In this document: in pieces, positions 50,087 to 61,526 of the stretch | Layout of the letters: the number at the start of each line of letters is the position of its first letter | Position numbering within the stretch: position 1 is the stretch's first letter | Assembly: GCA_013115135.1 (NCBI GenBank) | Contig: JABANP010000033.1 | Span: 124,001 to 188,000 of the forward strand | Reading direction: 5' to 3' | Source: Perkinsus olseni | Lineage: Eukaryota; Perkinsozoa; Perkinsida; Perkinsidae | Length of the DNA stretch: 64,000 nt | Position numbers and translations under genes: made by a program | Notes under the pieces: generated by a model | Database searches by the model: none | What the model was told of the DNA's origin: nothing | What the model saw: only the letters and a program-made list of their open reading frames with translations

Positions 50087-50672
50087 ATGCCTATCACCTT
50101 CAACGTCCTTCTCCTCGTTCCCATAGCCGTGGCTACGATGAGGCTGGTGCAGGAGGATGCAGCATGGAGGGCTGATGGGGCTGTTGCTGTTGCTGCTAAG
50201 CGAGATGCCATTACAGTAGCTAGCAATGGTAGTGAGGGTGTCAATGACTCGACGAGTCCTTTTGAGTACCCCGCCGAGATACCGGTGCCAAATAAGAGAC
50301 CTCCAGAACAGGTAGAGCTTACTAGACAGTCTTAGACCAGCTGTAGTAGTGACGGGAATGTTAGCATAAGGAGTGTTCATAGTAGCATCGAACCTGTCAT
50401 TAGCAAGGCAAGACCACTATTGGTGCGGACCTCGAGCATCATCAGAAATTCTTGCTCTTCAGGGCGATAGCTACCTCTCCCGCTTCGTCGAGTGGTGGTC
50501 AACACAGAGCCCCCCGAAGGCAAAAGAGGGCCCTCTACCCTATCCTTACGACGTCCTCGGCTTGGCTGTCCACGTCCTCATTCCCAAACTCGAGTCGGCC
50601 CCGAATCTGTCTTACTGGATTCTCATCGGCGTGTCCGGTCTAGTGCTCTCCGGGACTTTATTGTACATGTAA
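50087..50672 (+). CDS. Small membrane protein, two exons, unrecognised
   Basis: Exon 1 starts MPITFNVLLLVPIAVATMRL, a signal anchor, followed by an Ala/Asp/Ser-rich stretch ending NKRPPEQ at a GTAGAG donor. Exon 2 contains GDSYLSRFVEWWSTQSPP and a final membrane helix LSYWILIGVSGLVLSGTLLY before the stop. A two-pass or tail-anchored product of about 160 residues is implied. The acceptor site between about 50340 and 50400 is not certain. I recognise no family. Confidence 0.5.
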
Positions 50673-51028
50673 GAGCTGCTCGGTGGTCTTCCTCGGAGGC
50701 AGCATTCTTGCTGTCTCAGAGTGGCTAGTTCGTGTGCAAGACGGTCTTCAACCTCGGATACCGAGCCGTTAGAAGACGACCAGGCGACCTCGGATACGCA
50801 GCCTGAAGGCCCATAGTAATTGACCTGTACCTTTTGCGCATGCAATGTTGTTGCGGTATTTTTTCGTCTACTCGTGGATGTTGTGTATCAGTGAAAAGGG
50901 ATGTCAATCACAACGAAGGGTCGTTAAGGCCTATCGGCGAGACTCTCGCCGATGAGCCTTCACAGGAGCGATGATTATATTCCCCGTGCTGCCCCTCTGT
51001 TCACTGTTCCGTATTAAATCAGTTCATT
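50673..51028. other. Intergenic, nothing recognised
   Basis: Contains GGCGAGACTCTCGCC, a 15-nt near-palindrome at about 50937-50951, but no gene. Confidence 0.4.
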
Positions 51029-51538
51029 ATGTATGACCCCTCGACGAGGGCTCTATTACAGACCCATGATCCCCTAGAGCAGGCGGGGTCCTTCGGCGGC
51101 CCATCAATAGCCCAGAGGACTTTCCTCAGAACCAGGGAAGCACAGGCGGCAGGAGCTGTGGGGTAATATCGGGGAGCGACCACCGACTGTCTTCAGAGCC
51201 TTGCCTTCGCAGGGGCCCTTTGGAGCTACTACAGCAGCTAGGGGAGGACCCCAGTGGGGCACGGAAGCGGAAATCTAGGATGCGGGTTCGATACCCGGAA
51301 CCGTAATTTCTGGGATTCTCGATAGGAGTGGTATGAGGTCCCTGTCAGGGGGTATTCTGAGGCGCGGTCGCTGATGATTCAACGCACCCTCGTCAAGCAA
51401 ATACAGGCGGAACGTCGAGCACTCAATCTCGAGCGTCGGCGCCAGCGGGACGCTCAGGCTAGCTTGGCCCGTCAAAGGCTGAGGGAAATCGAAGAGCAAG
51501 AGAAGAGGGCCGACGAAGGGGCCTCGTCTCCTCGGTGA
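51029..51538 (+). CDS. Small coiled-coil protein, multi-exon
   Basis: Three coding blocks on the plus strand. MYDPSTRALLQTHDPLEQAG leads to FLRTREAQAAGAVG (51029 to about 51166). GPFGATTAARGGPQWGTEAE (about 51217-51280) comes after a CTTCGCAG acceptor. A last exon has TLVKQIQAERRALNLERRRQ, then LARQRLREIEEQEKRADEGA, with a stop at 51536-51538. The end is a basic/acidic coiled coil. No family recognised; it could be a scaffold or trafficking adaptor, but that is only by analogy of shape. Confidence 0.5.
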
Positions 51539-51571
51539 AGCTTGTAGTGTTGCGTTGGGTAGTTGAGGATA

Positions 51572-53319
51572 ATGAACGGAAGTCCCTTGGTTGCCACTAT
51601 GACAGTCGACAACCGTTTGCAGCTGTTGGGGGCCCACAAGTCTCCTGTAGTCAGCCCAGTTTTCGGAGACAGCGGTGACTTGTATGTGATCGGAGAGGAC
51701 GGCGGTGGGGAGATCTTCAGGTAGCCAAGCGACCGCCGGCGCGGGATAGCAGGGGGACTCCCATTTGAAGGTACATGGGTATTGATGATCTGCAGCATCC
51801 AGACGTTCCTGGGGAGCCCGATCCTTCGACGGAAATACGGATCGTGGGTCGACGCAGGCGTCGTGTAGGGGTACCCTTGTTGCTCATATGCAGGCGCCAT
51901 GTGGACCCTTCGGTCCTCCCGACGCTGGCTGCACTGGATTCGTTATCCAGTCGCCTCCTGAAAGGGAGCAGGTAGCGTGGCATCCTCTGTGGATGGTCTG
52001 TGTCGAAGAACTCGTGTGATTGCGTACACGACCGATGAGGTTGTTGATCTCAGTGCCTTTCGTGCGCTGCTTACTGACTGGGAGAGGCATGCGTCGCTCT
52101 GTAGGGCTCCTCGCCGGCTGTAGCCGTCACGGCATGCGATATGGCCAACGGAGCTTTGGTGAAGGTCACTAGGACTCTTGAGGGAGAGCGGCGCTGGTAG
52201 GCGCGATCCTCTTCTAGGCGGTCGTTCTATGCGAGCGAGGACCTTCGATGGCCCATTCTCTCGTCGCTGCCTCGAGTACAGATCCTTGGAGGGTGATGAC
52301 CGCGACCTCCGCGTTCTTTTCCTCAGTGCCATCGGGTGAGGTCGGGAAGGTCAACTCAGAGGCGTTAATGGTGCCCATGGATCTCGGCACAGATATTGAG
52401 AAGGCCGTTCAACAGTCGCGCAGCGTGTAGTATCAACCGGAAGGCTTTTCTCACGCCCCCCTTGCCGCAGTAGCGGTCGGTATCAGGCTCGTCGAGGAGT
52501 ATGAGGGGGTCCCCCTCCTAGGCCCCCATAGTGTCGCCCTATGCCCCAACACTGGCTTCGTCTTCTTCACGGACTCTGGTGGGAGTGTCGCCGTGGAGCT
52601 CTCGTCCCAGTCACGTAGTGCCCCAGGTCCCTCTGGCGAGTCCAGCCTATCGAGGCCCCTGGGTTCCGTCTTCGCCATCGACCCTACCACTGGTATGCTC
52701 CTGCCTCTAGCCGTACGATCCTTGGCGTATCCGACCGGTACGCCGATGGTTGTAGGCGACCGCGAGTTGCTCCGCATGTACGTGTTAGGTTTGGCAGTAA
52801 CTCAGAGGCGAAGTTGCCATAACTCTACGCCAACGGCGGTTCTCTACGTCGCCGAGACTATGAACAACAGGTGCCCTCTCGTCTACGCTCGCCACCGTAG
52901 CCCACATCATCAGGGTTCTCCGCTTCATCGAGAGCCCAGCTGGCAGCGGCTGCTATCATGCCTCGGTCTTCCACCAGCTCTGTCTGGGAGGCTGGGTCCG
53001 GTCGCTGTGGCCGTGTCGGCAGCTGGTCATCTCTTCATCGCCCATAACGACATCGGTGGTCTCAGCAGTGGGCGTTACTATACCCCACCAAAGTCGCGTA
53101 CCAGCGCCGTCCCCTCAGGCACGGGGCGGATCGTAGTGCTAGATGAGGAAGGCCAGGTCCTGTCGACGATATCTCTGCCCCACCCCGATATCACTGGCCT
53201 GGCCGTCTCCCCGGATCAGAAGTACCCCGGAGCTGGGCTCCTTGACTTCATCGCTGCGTCACAGGTTCCTCGTCATCACTGAGAGGTCCTCTTGCGGGGT
53301 GTATCGCTATAAGCTTTGA
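51572..53319 (+). CDS. Beta-propeller protein, SMP-30/gluconolactonase/NHL type
   Basis: Starts MNGSPLVATMTVDNRLQLLG and runs through about six short introns to FLVITERSSCGVYRYKL and TGA at 53317-53319. Diagnostic blocks are GPHSVALCPNTGFVFFTDSG, LGSVFAIDPTTGMLLPLAV, VLYVAETMNNR (the LYVAET.N.R motif of strictosidine-synthase/SGL propellers), LGPVAVAVSAAGHLFIAHND, GRIVVLDEEGQVLSTISLPH and ITGLAVSPDQ. These repeats of about 45 residues fit a six-bladed propeller. Some members hydrolyse lactones, others are structural; I see no decisive metal-binding residues. There is no signal peptide. The next gene starts only 108 bp downstream. Confidence 0.7.
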
Positions 53320-53426
53320 GGCATGCGGATGGCATCAATCTGGTGGATTCTGTTACAGCGGTTGTTGTGTTTACTCGACCACAGTCTGGGTGCCAGCGGG
53401 TGGTCGTGGGCATACCTTTCCCTCTG

Positions 53427-53850
53427 ATGTTCCACACGACTCGGCAGCTCCTCGGTCCTCCTAAGGCACCCCGCAACGTCTTCTTCCCCTGGTTCAACTT
53501 CGTAAGCCCTCCTCTCCCCTGGCAGGCAGCGTGACGGCTGCCGTCGTTCAGGTCGTCCATCGATCCGGCATGTACCTCGAGCCCAATCGCATAGCATTCC
53601 GAGTGCCGGTCCATCTCACCAAGTTGGAGATCCGAGAGTACCTACGGAAAGTGGGAGGGCTACCACAGCCCTCGGAGGTCCCTAGGGAGCCTCTCAGATC
53701 TATGGCGTCAAGGCGATCCGATGCACCACCGTCGTCCGCTTCCCGAAGGTGATGAAGAACCGAGCTCGGGCCTACTATAAGAACGGGGCTCAGTTCAAGA
53801 AGGTAGCGGCGGCCGAATGGTCCTTGGGCGCTTGGCCTTTCTTGGACTAA
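53427..53850 (+). CDS. MRPL23: Mitochondrial large ribosomal subunit protein uL23m
   Basis: Exons 53427-53501, 53552-53650 and 53698-53850 join in phase 0 with introns of 50 and 47 bp (GTAAGC...TTCAG and GTGGGA...CTCAG), giving 108 residues. The N-terminus PRNVFFPWFNF is followed by LEPNRIAFRVPVHLTKLEIR, EYLRKIYGVKAIRCTTVVR and KNRARAYYKNGAQFKKV. This is the uL23m pattern: a short N-terminal strand with N..FFP, then the KxEI..YL...YG hairpin that binds 23S domain III near the exit tunnel. Nuclear-encoded and targeted to the mitochondrion. Small, complete and convincing. Confidence 0.88.
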
Positions 53851-53859
53851 GGCGATCGT

Positions 53860-54473
53860 CACGTGCGAGGAGACTATCCCCAATTCGGTGAAGATGTTGT
53901 CGAGCTCCTCAACGCCCCATCTCAACCCAGCGATACACCGGAACAAGCTCAGCATGCAGTACGACTACATCCCGTACAGGTAGATCAACATCGCTCCGCT
54001 GAGGTCCACCAGCGGGCTGAGTTTTTGGGCAGGTTCGGACAGGACCGCAAGAACGATTGGAAGCCCAGGCATCGCCATGCATGGAGGGAGCCCATCCCAC
54101 TGCTCCTGAGGTGGGGTCCGTGAGGTTTGCTCAGCGCGCACGCTGAACTTTAGGGGTGACCATGGTCACCCGACCATCACTAAGCGGGAGGAGATGGCAC
54201 TACGGATGGACACGACTCTGCCGCATCAGGACGTCATGAACACGAAGAAGGCTATGCTGGATGGTGGGTGGTGGGGCTCTCTCGGGGGGCCGGCGCCAGT
54301 CGCTGAGATCAGGGACACCGAGACAGTCGTTCCCGAGAATAGATCTGGCGGAGATACGACGACGAAAGTACGCGTTCCAGCATCAGTACGATCACCTGAA
54401 AGGTTCCGAGAACGTCCACATCGAGGAACCGGCGGAAGGTGGACCCGACCAGGAGCCGCTCTTCCGCCTGTAA
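53860..54473 (+). CDS. Unrecognised short gene downstream of uL23m
   Basis: Coding-like blocks in shifting frames: FGEDVVELLNAPSQPSDTPE or NKLSMQYDYIPYR, FLGRFGQDRKNDWKPRHRHA, TITKREEMALRMDTTLPHQD, MNTKKAMLDGGWWGSLGGP and RRRKYAFQHQYDHLKGSENV. It stops at 54471-54473 after PLFRL. The basic, aromatic composition would suit an organellar ribosomal protein, but I cannot name it or fix the exon boundaries. It starts within a few bases of the uL23m stop and might even be a 3' extension of that gene. Confidence 0.4.
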
Positions 54474-54606
54474 CGTCGTTGTCTTTCGACATGTCTATGA
54501 CTTGCTGGAGTTTCTGTTATACACTCTGATGGTGTTGTCTCCTGTGGGTTACGTATAGCCCACTCCAACGGGCGGAAGAACTTAGCTGTGCTGGTAATTC
54601 TCACGC

Positions 54607-56371
54607 GTGCGGCTGCTCTGGAGAGTCGGACGGCGTCAATTGAACCGGGGCGGACTCGGCACCCTCGGGAGCCTCTTGCATCACTTCCTCACAGCTTTTT
54701 GCATTCAAACCATGGGAGGCGGTGGTCATGATGATGCTCGTCGGGATCTGCTCGGTTTCGAGCCCTTCAGCGAGCCACCGACAGATGATGAGCTCCTAGC
54801 GATGGCTCGGGGCGAGGTCGGGGCATGGCCCCATGATCTCTATGTCAACCCCGCCGTCGGCGTGAAAGGACGGAGGAGTTTGGAGGCGGCCGGGGACTCT
54901 ACAACATATCAGACCACGTAAGCTACTCCACCATCGGACTGTTGCCGCGATCCTCACTCCTCAGGTCATCCCAACGGGGTCCCTCATCGCCTTCGAAAGG
55001 CCCCTGCTCATAGAGCCCTCTTACGACCAGTTGCTCAGTAGTCTTCAGAGCGCAGTCGCTGATTCCAAAAACAAAGCGATCATTGAGAAAGTAAGAGGCA
55101 GCAGCTCCGTCTGCGACAAAGTATCTTTTCAGCTCTTCTCGGGCTCTACTGAGGACAGCTCGCTGACCTCGATCTCGAAGGTATCTTATCGCATAACTAC
55201 ATGGCTGAGGAGCCTCTTCCTGTCAACGGCAAACGGAACGTCACCGACGATAAGCTCTTCAACCGAGTGGGCCAAGCACTTGATATTATCATCGAGAATT
55301 CCGGATTGCGTCAGGTTGGCCTGTGGCCCTTCCTCTCGATGGCCAATCATTATTACCTTCCCAATGTCACTCGATCTCACATTGGCAAGGAGGGGTACCT
55401 TGCCTCGAGGGCGATAAAGGACATACCCCCTGGTACCATGGCTGGTGGCGTCCTGCAGAATTATCAGCTCTCTACCTTCAGGAGGACAAGTGCTTGACAA
55501 CTACTGCCCGACGTTGATGCCATGGGTTGAACGAAATAAAGTGACCCATTCCCAGCACGGATTTAACGAACCTTTCGACTCAAAGTGAGAGGCCACTGCT
55601 CAGTCCCTGGCGGACCTTCGCTGAGGCTTATGCTGTTCTCAGGTACGACATGTCGCCACCGGAAGAGCTGACCGCCCTCATGCAGGCGGTGCGAGAGATC
55701 AAGGTCCGTCGCGGTCGGTCCGCTGGGGTATTCGAATATCTTCACCTCAGCAAGCGCTAGTAGCGGGTCCACCAACGGCCGAGCAGTACGCACTCGCCGG
55801 CGAGGAGGGAGACTCTGACGGCTCTATTGAACCACCCACAGTGAAGGAACACTCCGAGATGTGCTTCCAAGTGAGACGACCTCAGCCTAGCAGCCTGCTT
55901 GACAGTGTCCTCTCAGTCCCTGATCGGCACGCTAGAGGAGGTCGGATGGCTCTCTGAAGGACCCCTCTCTGGCGGTCGCATACTCCACGCTAGCTGATGC
56001 AGGTTGGGGCAACAACCGTCACGCCGGCTCTTCACCTCTCGTCATCAATTTTTCAGCAAACGGTTCTGAAGCCTACGAGTTAGAAGTCCACGCCCTGTCA
56101 GAATCACTAGCATTGGCGATGTCTCGCGAACCTTACAGCTTCGTTTCTTGTACCTTGAGCGTCCGGCTGGTGCTTGCAGCTCGACGGGTATTGGATGACG
56201 ATAAGTGCGCCAAGCTAGAGCAGGTATGATAATTGTTCTTCCTCCGCGCTCCTCTCGTTGGAGCCCTCCTTCCCTCAGATGGCACGTAAACACTTCCGGG
56301 TGGTCTTCGGTGGCGGAGACTCCCTCTTCGACTACTGCAACAACGCCCTAGCAGCCCCCAAAGTCGATTGA
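54607..56371 (+). CDS. SET-domain protein (SMYD/lysine methyltransferase-like)
   Basis: The N-terminal SET strand is GRGLYNISDHVIPTGSLIAF then ERPLL, after splicing out GTAAGC...CTCAG near 54920-54965. The core motif is GLWPFLSMANHYYLPNV, equivalent to the NHxxxPN SAM-binding motif, with GYLASRAIKDIPPGT. Later blocks are SPPEELTALMQAVREIKVRR, EGDSDGSIEPPTVKEHSEMC, ALSESLALAMSREPYSFVSC and RKHFRVVFGGGDSLFDYCNN, ending PKVD. This likely methylates lysines on proteins or histones. The start may be 54607 or MGGGGHDD at 54712; the frame between about 54840 and 54880 needs a shift. The C-terminal region is not obviously TPR or MYND. Confidence 0.68.
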
Positions 56372-57001
56372 TAATGCCTACGTCGCGAGCGCGCTAGTCA
56401 TAGCAGATTGTATTGCCGTCCTTTGGTTCATAGTCAATTCGCTTGCGAGTGGCGCTCACCGCTAGTCCTACAAATAATCTGAGAACAATCGATTTTCTCG
56501 TCGTTGTTGCCAGCTGGAACGAGTAACGAGGCGAAACGCGAAGAGATACTTTCTAGTACCTCACAGGATGCAACTTCAGATCTTCAGGCCGCAACTCTTA
56601 ATGGATGCTGAAATATCGCAACCGAATGATCTTAGAATACACGGCGTCGTGGTCGCAGGGAAGTCCCAGTTTTCACCGGTGAAGTCCCTCAGATACTGAC
56701 TTTGCGGTTCATTGTAGCGCATCAATAGCAAGAGCATCTTTCCAATACCCATACTCGACCGCTGGCATAACGGCCTGATCCTACGCCGAATAGACTTCTG
56801 AATGGGACAGTCCGCCAATTCGTTGTGATGTCCCTCTTTCGACCATAACGCCAAACTGCTGTCTTCACTCGCTAATGTGAAATCCTGGGGCGCCGGGCAT
56901 AGCGGCCTTAACCTGGGAATAGACTTCTGATTGGTATGATGTGTTTCTCCCACCGAGGTTGGTGTACTGGTCGGGACGGTAGGCTTTGGTGCCCACTGAG
57001 G
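56372..57001. other. Intergenic with a short imperfect tandem repeat
   Basis: A unit of about 45 bp (CATA.CGGCCT..., ending AATAGACTTCTGA) occurs at about 56764-56803 and again at about 56897-56931. No gene recognised. Confidence 0.5.
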
Positions 57002-59004
57002 ATGGACCAGCGACCCCGAGGCAGCAGCCCGCCTCTCTACGGCCCCCCTCCAGGGTCCTACAGTATCCTACTCCCCTCCTCGACTCACGTCCATAACTTC
57101 CAGTTGCCTGCACTCCCCACTGGTCCGGCCAACTTCGCCATAACTGGCCTGCCAGGTGAGCCTGTGCTGCGTTACTCATGCACACTCCCCAAGAGCCTTG
57201 TCGATCTCCCGGTCCTCAGACATGGATGAGAATTCCTCGTCTTCATCTGAATACTCCAACGACGAAGGAGCCAGCCTGAAAGATTCGTTGGTCAACATGC
57301 TCTCGACTCTCAGCTGGCCACGCGTCGAAGTAGAAGCAGTAAGCCGAACTGCACGTTTTTCCGTGTGTGCCCCGAATCAACCTAGGATACCTGTCGCTTC
57401 TTCCATCTCAAGCCACTGCACTCAGGTTCACCCACCGATACCGTGGAAGGAAAGGATACCTTCTATCTCGCAAGTCAAGCAACCAGATACTAGCGTGTTG
57501 TCACCCACGCCGTAGTCTCAGGTGAAAGATGCATTCGCCAGCAGCGTGGCGAAGTTCGAAGAGAGCGTGGACTCGGCCTGGGAGTGGCTCAGTCGGCCTG
57601 TAAGACTACACGCCATCCCATCACTCCGTTATCCGTGATGACTCCTCCAGGTTCCGTTGTGCGGAGGTCCGCCCAAAGAGTACGATCCAGCCAGCGAGGT
57701 GAATCCTAGCTTTTCGAAACCGCCTTTTTGTGGCAGACGGTGTGACCCCCTTTAGGAAATAGTGCACGAGTGGGCTCCTCCCATGTCGCAGTACCAATCC
57801 GTCACTAGTATTGGATCGCTAGGTGAGGGCTAGATGCAGAGACAGCTGCGTCCCGGCGATTCCTCCTGTCAGAAAGTCATCACAGTCTCGCCGTTGAGGC
57901 CCCGGTTTCGGTCGCTCCGAGTGAGAGGAGTACGAAATCGATCACAAGCTCCGCTCAGCGCTGTGCAACATGCTGGTCTGCTCGATTCCAGCAGGTACCT
58001 CAGCCAGTAGTTCACAACAGCAGATGAACAGCCTGAACAGCATCACTCGATCTGAGGTCGAGTCAAACTCGGCCTGCCGGCCCAGCTCTTATCGGGACGA
58101 CCGCCAGAAAGGTCGCCGACATCACCTCCCCGTCGATCCTCAGCCTATCGCCACGTGTCGTCGCGGGTTCTCCGGCTTCATCTCAGGTTATCGATAAGTT
58201 GACTTCACGAAGGCGACAAGAGAAAGCAGATCTCTACGGCGGTTCGAGTCCCTTCACCACCATCCCCCCACCATGTGAGGTCATTCCCGATGAGGCGGGA
58301 AGCTCAGTAGACTCCTTCGGAGCAGCAATTCAACGCATCAGGTGGCATGTCAGTTTCTCCGCCATTGCGATGCAGTGCGGTCCTTCAGGTAGATGACGCC
58401 ATCCATCCCTATTGTCTGAAGGAAAGTTACCTTGAGCCATGAACACACTTTTGCCTGGCCCTCTGTGCTCGGAGTTGTCAGTTTTGGTGTCCTTCGTTGA
58501 TCGTTCCTTGAACCTAATGTCGATGGATTCATCGTCAGAGCGTCCAGTTGAATCGTTGACGGCAAGCGCACCCACCCAGCCGGTGAGCTATGCTCTCTTC
58601 CTATGGGGGTCGAACCTCTCGATAGCAGGTGCACACCACTTGCCATGTAGCCGCCATGCCTGGCGACATCCTCAACTTCATATTGAAGGAAGCCAAAGCA
58701 TGTGATCGGGCGCGAACGTTGCAACGACGGGTTGAATACTCCGGAGCTCAGGCGAGGTGAAGAGGTTGAAGGACCCCTCCTCATCCTACAGCGCAGTCGC
58801 GAAGAAGTTGAAGGACACGATTGAACAGCATCATCCAGGTAACAGAAGTAACTTGTGATTTCTCCGTTGACAATTTGCCGCCACTCAGGCACTTGGCATG
58901 TTTTCGTGGGTAAGGACTTCGGTGCTCATGTATCTGCTGAAGCCAACCATTTAGCTCATTTTAATGTGGGGGCTACGGCCTTCATGATCTATAAGCATGG
59001 CTGA
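57002..59004 (+). CDS. Protein with C-terminal LC8 dynein light-chain domain
   Basis: Exon 1 (57002-57155) is Pro-rich (GSSPPLYGPPPGSYS). The 64-bp intron 57156-57219 joins it to MDENSSSSSEYSNDEGASLK. Several short exons follow (AFASSVAKFEESVDSAWEWL, QQQMNSLNSITRSEVES, KLTSRRRQEKADLYGGSSPF, GDILNFILKEAKACDRARTL). The last two encode SAVAKKLKDTIEQHHP and GTWHVFVGKDFGAHVSAEAN, HLAHFNVGATAFMIYKHG, matching the second half of LC8/DYNLL (NPTWHCIVGRNFGSYVTHE..HFIYFYLGQ.A.LLFKSG). LC8 is a dimerisation hub that binds partner peptides and, in dynein, the intermediate chain. Canonical LC8 is about 90 residues, so the long disordered N-terminus is unusual. The continuity of upstream exons with the LC8 exons is inferred. 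Confidence 0.6.
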
Positions 59005-60092
59005 CTGTTAACTTCAATATCCGTGTAGAGTTCAAGCGCGCGTGCTCTGAAGTGGTTTAGCGCTGGGCGGAGTCGGCCCAGACTCAAACCCGACATCCTC
59101 GACTCAGATGGAAGCTAGCAGCAAATCGTCCGCGTAGATCTTCAAATAGTTGGGGTAGATCCACAACTTTTCACTCAGCGGAGTCGCATTAAATCGCCGA
59201 GCATAACCACTCCGCCCTCGAATCACGCGAGCCTCGAGGACGGGGCTCGACTCCGGAATCGAAGTTTGAATTTGACGACGAGTTCCTCGCTGTATATGGT
59301 AACTTGTTTTCTGTACCCGCTCCTTGTTCCTCTTCGAGTCGACTATTTTCAAAAACCTGAACTAACGCACAGACAAAACACAGCTGGGGACAACGGGCAG
59401 TGATGAGTCGTATCACTCGGTTCACAGGTAATCTTCGCGCTTGCACACCCCGCCAAGATCGTGTAAAGGACCTATTGATGCTTGCCCGTAGGGGGTTTCT
59501 GAGAAGTGTTGTGAGGCCAGGGATCTGTGATGAACATAGATGCGGTAAATTTCTCGTTTTGATAGACAAAAAGTGTTGGGTAGTGAAGTTTATTCGGAGT
59601 ACCGAAAATATCTCTCTGTGGTCCCTGTCGTGCTGGTCGTAACGCACTGAAAGGAGCGATGCTCACCAACCGCTGTTTGACTCTCGAATTCCTAGTTCAG
59701 GTTCTGCAGCTTCTAGAAAATGACCGAAAACCTCACCGCCAGTCCTGTTAGCCGCAGAGAGATGGGTGAGCATCGACCGAATTGAATGACCAGTTGGCCA
59801 TGACCTATGCATCAAACAGCTACTGACAGGGGCTCCGCAGCCACAGCCGATATCTCGCGCCCTTAGAATTCCTTCACATCATGCTGTGCTCGCCAGAGCC
59901 TCGGCGATACGTTCGGGCAAGAGTCAATTCCACCAGTCCAAGTTCCGCCAATTTCTGGGCGACCTAAACGAGTGCCGTCTCCGGCGGTGAATCGGTGTCT
60001 CTTGTTCCCAGATCGTGATGAGAGACTCTCGATGTTGTTTCGGTCCTGATTATCTACCCCAGTTGAATTTTGGTCAGTGTGTCATCAAAGCC
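59005..60092. other. Intergenic, nothing recognised
   Basis: About 1.1 kb, AT-richer than surrounding genes, with no domain-bearing frames. Confidence 0.5.
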
Positions 60093-60605
60093 ATGTCGGG
60101 CTACTTTCCCCACTGGATCATCGTGCTCCTCCTCACGGGGTGCTCGTTGTCCCTCGCCACTACTTACGAGAACCTTCCTTTTCGGCCGGGCCGGTATCGC
60201 ATCAAGCAATCTGACAGAAGCAAGATATCGAACTTGGCAAATTTGACGATGGCCATACTCCCCGGAAAAAGCAAGGTACTGCGCACCATCAACTTGGACT
60301 TTCAACACAACAACGGAACACACTATCATGTCGGACCTGTTGTACCGAGTCGTTCAAAGAACGATACCGAAAGAAAGGCGATTTGGGATAGATTCGAAGA
60401 TGATCTCAAGCAGCGTTGTTGGGGTCTGAGGCGGTCGAGAGCTGAGTCGCAATACGAGAAGGCCGGTGGGGAATTGTCGACTCCTCACGCGCAAATGAAA
60501 GACGTTTCGCGAGCATTCAGCTCGCATTTGCTTGCTTCAAAATTGAGCAACACTCTCATATGTTCAAGTGAGGGAGAGGAGCAGGTTTTATCCCTCGGCT
60601 TTTAG
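60093..60605 (+). CDS. Secreted protein, duplicated unit 1
   Basis: Starts MSGYFPHWIIVLLLTGCSLS, a signal peptide, then about 145 residues with LPFRPGRYRIKQSDRSKISN, LTMAILPGKSKVLRTINLDF, NNGTHYHVGPVVP, WDRFEDDLKQRCWGLRRS and AQMKDVSRAFSSHLL, ending EEQVLSLGF. The unit to its right (60678-61250) repeats this order of motifs. I recognise no family. Basic and weakly structured; lacks a membrane anchor. The stop directly follows LGF, whereas unit 2 reads on past LGF. Confidence 0.65.
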   Translation: MSGYFPHWIIVLLLTGCSLSLATTYENLPFRPGRYRIKQSDRSKISNLANLTMAILPGKSKVLRTINLDFQHNNGTHYHVGPVVPSRSKNDTERKAIWDRFEDDLKQRCWGLRRSRAESQYEKAGGELSTPHAQMKDVSRAFSSHLLASKLSNTLICSSEGEEQVLSLGF

Positions 60606-60677
60606 CCACAGAGGCATTCAGAAGAAGCAGGGAAGCCCATACTAAGTCCGAGTTCCTTTTCGTCACTATGGGAGCCC

Positions 60678-61526
60678 GTGGAAGACGACGGGCAACTTAA
60701 TCCTAACAGAGGAGACGTGGTGCCGTCCGCTAGCGGCGGAGAATATAAGAAGTTCCCCGACCGTTGTGGTCTCTATCGCATTGATCCCGACGAGAAACAG
60801 AAGATCAAGGATTTAGACGATCTGACGATGGATATATCCCCGACTCCCCGCCAAAGGGGAGGAAGGAAGCACAACAGATTCGTCTGCGCTTCGCTCATAT
60901 CAACGGCACCGAATCTCCTGTCGGACCTATCTCACCGACTCATGTACTGGGCAACTTCGAGCGGGTATGGTTGAGCAGATCGGAAGATGATCTGAAGGGC
61001 AGCTGCTGGGGGCTGCAGGCTTCGAAATCCGCACTCCGTCGCAAGAGAAAGACAACTGTCGATGGGGAGCCGCCATCTCAGAGTCCCAGCCTGCAGATGA
61101 AGAGCGTCTCGAAAGTTTTTAGTTCTAATCTATCCAGTGTCACGCTGGACACCACTCTCCTATGTTTGAACGGTGATGTTTCGCTGAGGCTTGGCTTTCG
61201 TGCAGAGCCACCCACCAGGCGCAAGGGATCCGCAAAGTAAGTCCCACTTCCTCTTCGTCACTATGAGGCGCGTGGAAGGCGGAAGCTCGGGGATAGCGAC
61301 TGACGAACCTGGCACAGAAGGCCTGCGCTCAGCTATCGCCGATGAAGTCGAGGATCTTCGCTCTGCTTCTGAAGGCGGAGCGATGCAAGTCGACTCAGTT
61401 GACGCCAAGAGAAAAGCCGACTCAGAACCTGCAGAGGCGCCCCTCCCGAAAGCCGCTAAATCTGAGGGAGATGAAGCATCAAGTTGGGAACCATCTTCCA
61501 CCGAAGAAAAGATATTTGAAGACTAA
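60678..61526 (+). CDS. Secreted-family duplicated unit 2 with acidic tail (frame break)
   Basis: Repeats unit 1: KFPDRCGLYRIDPDEKQKIK, DLDDLTMDISP, then FAHINGTESPVGPISPTHV, LSRSEDDLKGSCWGLQAS, LQMKSVSKVFSSNLSSVTLD and LRLGFRAEPPTRRKGSAK. There is no start codon or signal peptide of its own, so it is either spliced to unit 1 or a partial copy. One base is off near 60857-60870. After SAK comes a GTAAGT donor-like site, then a downstream block EDLRSASEGGAMQVDSVDA and an Asp/Glu-rich end (IFED) that looks like a separate C-terminal exon. The DNA after unit 1 resembles the DNA after unit 2 around the CTTCGTCACTATG motif, marking the duplication boundary. Confidence 0.5.

Noticed and set aside
51276..51312. 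GCGGGTTCGATACCCGG resembling a tRNA T-arm
   Set aside because: The outer pair mismatches and there is no matching acceptor, D-arm or anticodon arm upstream; it lies inside an intron-like gap.
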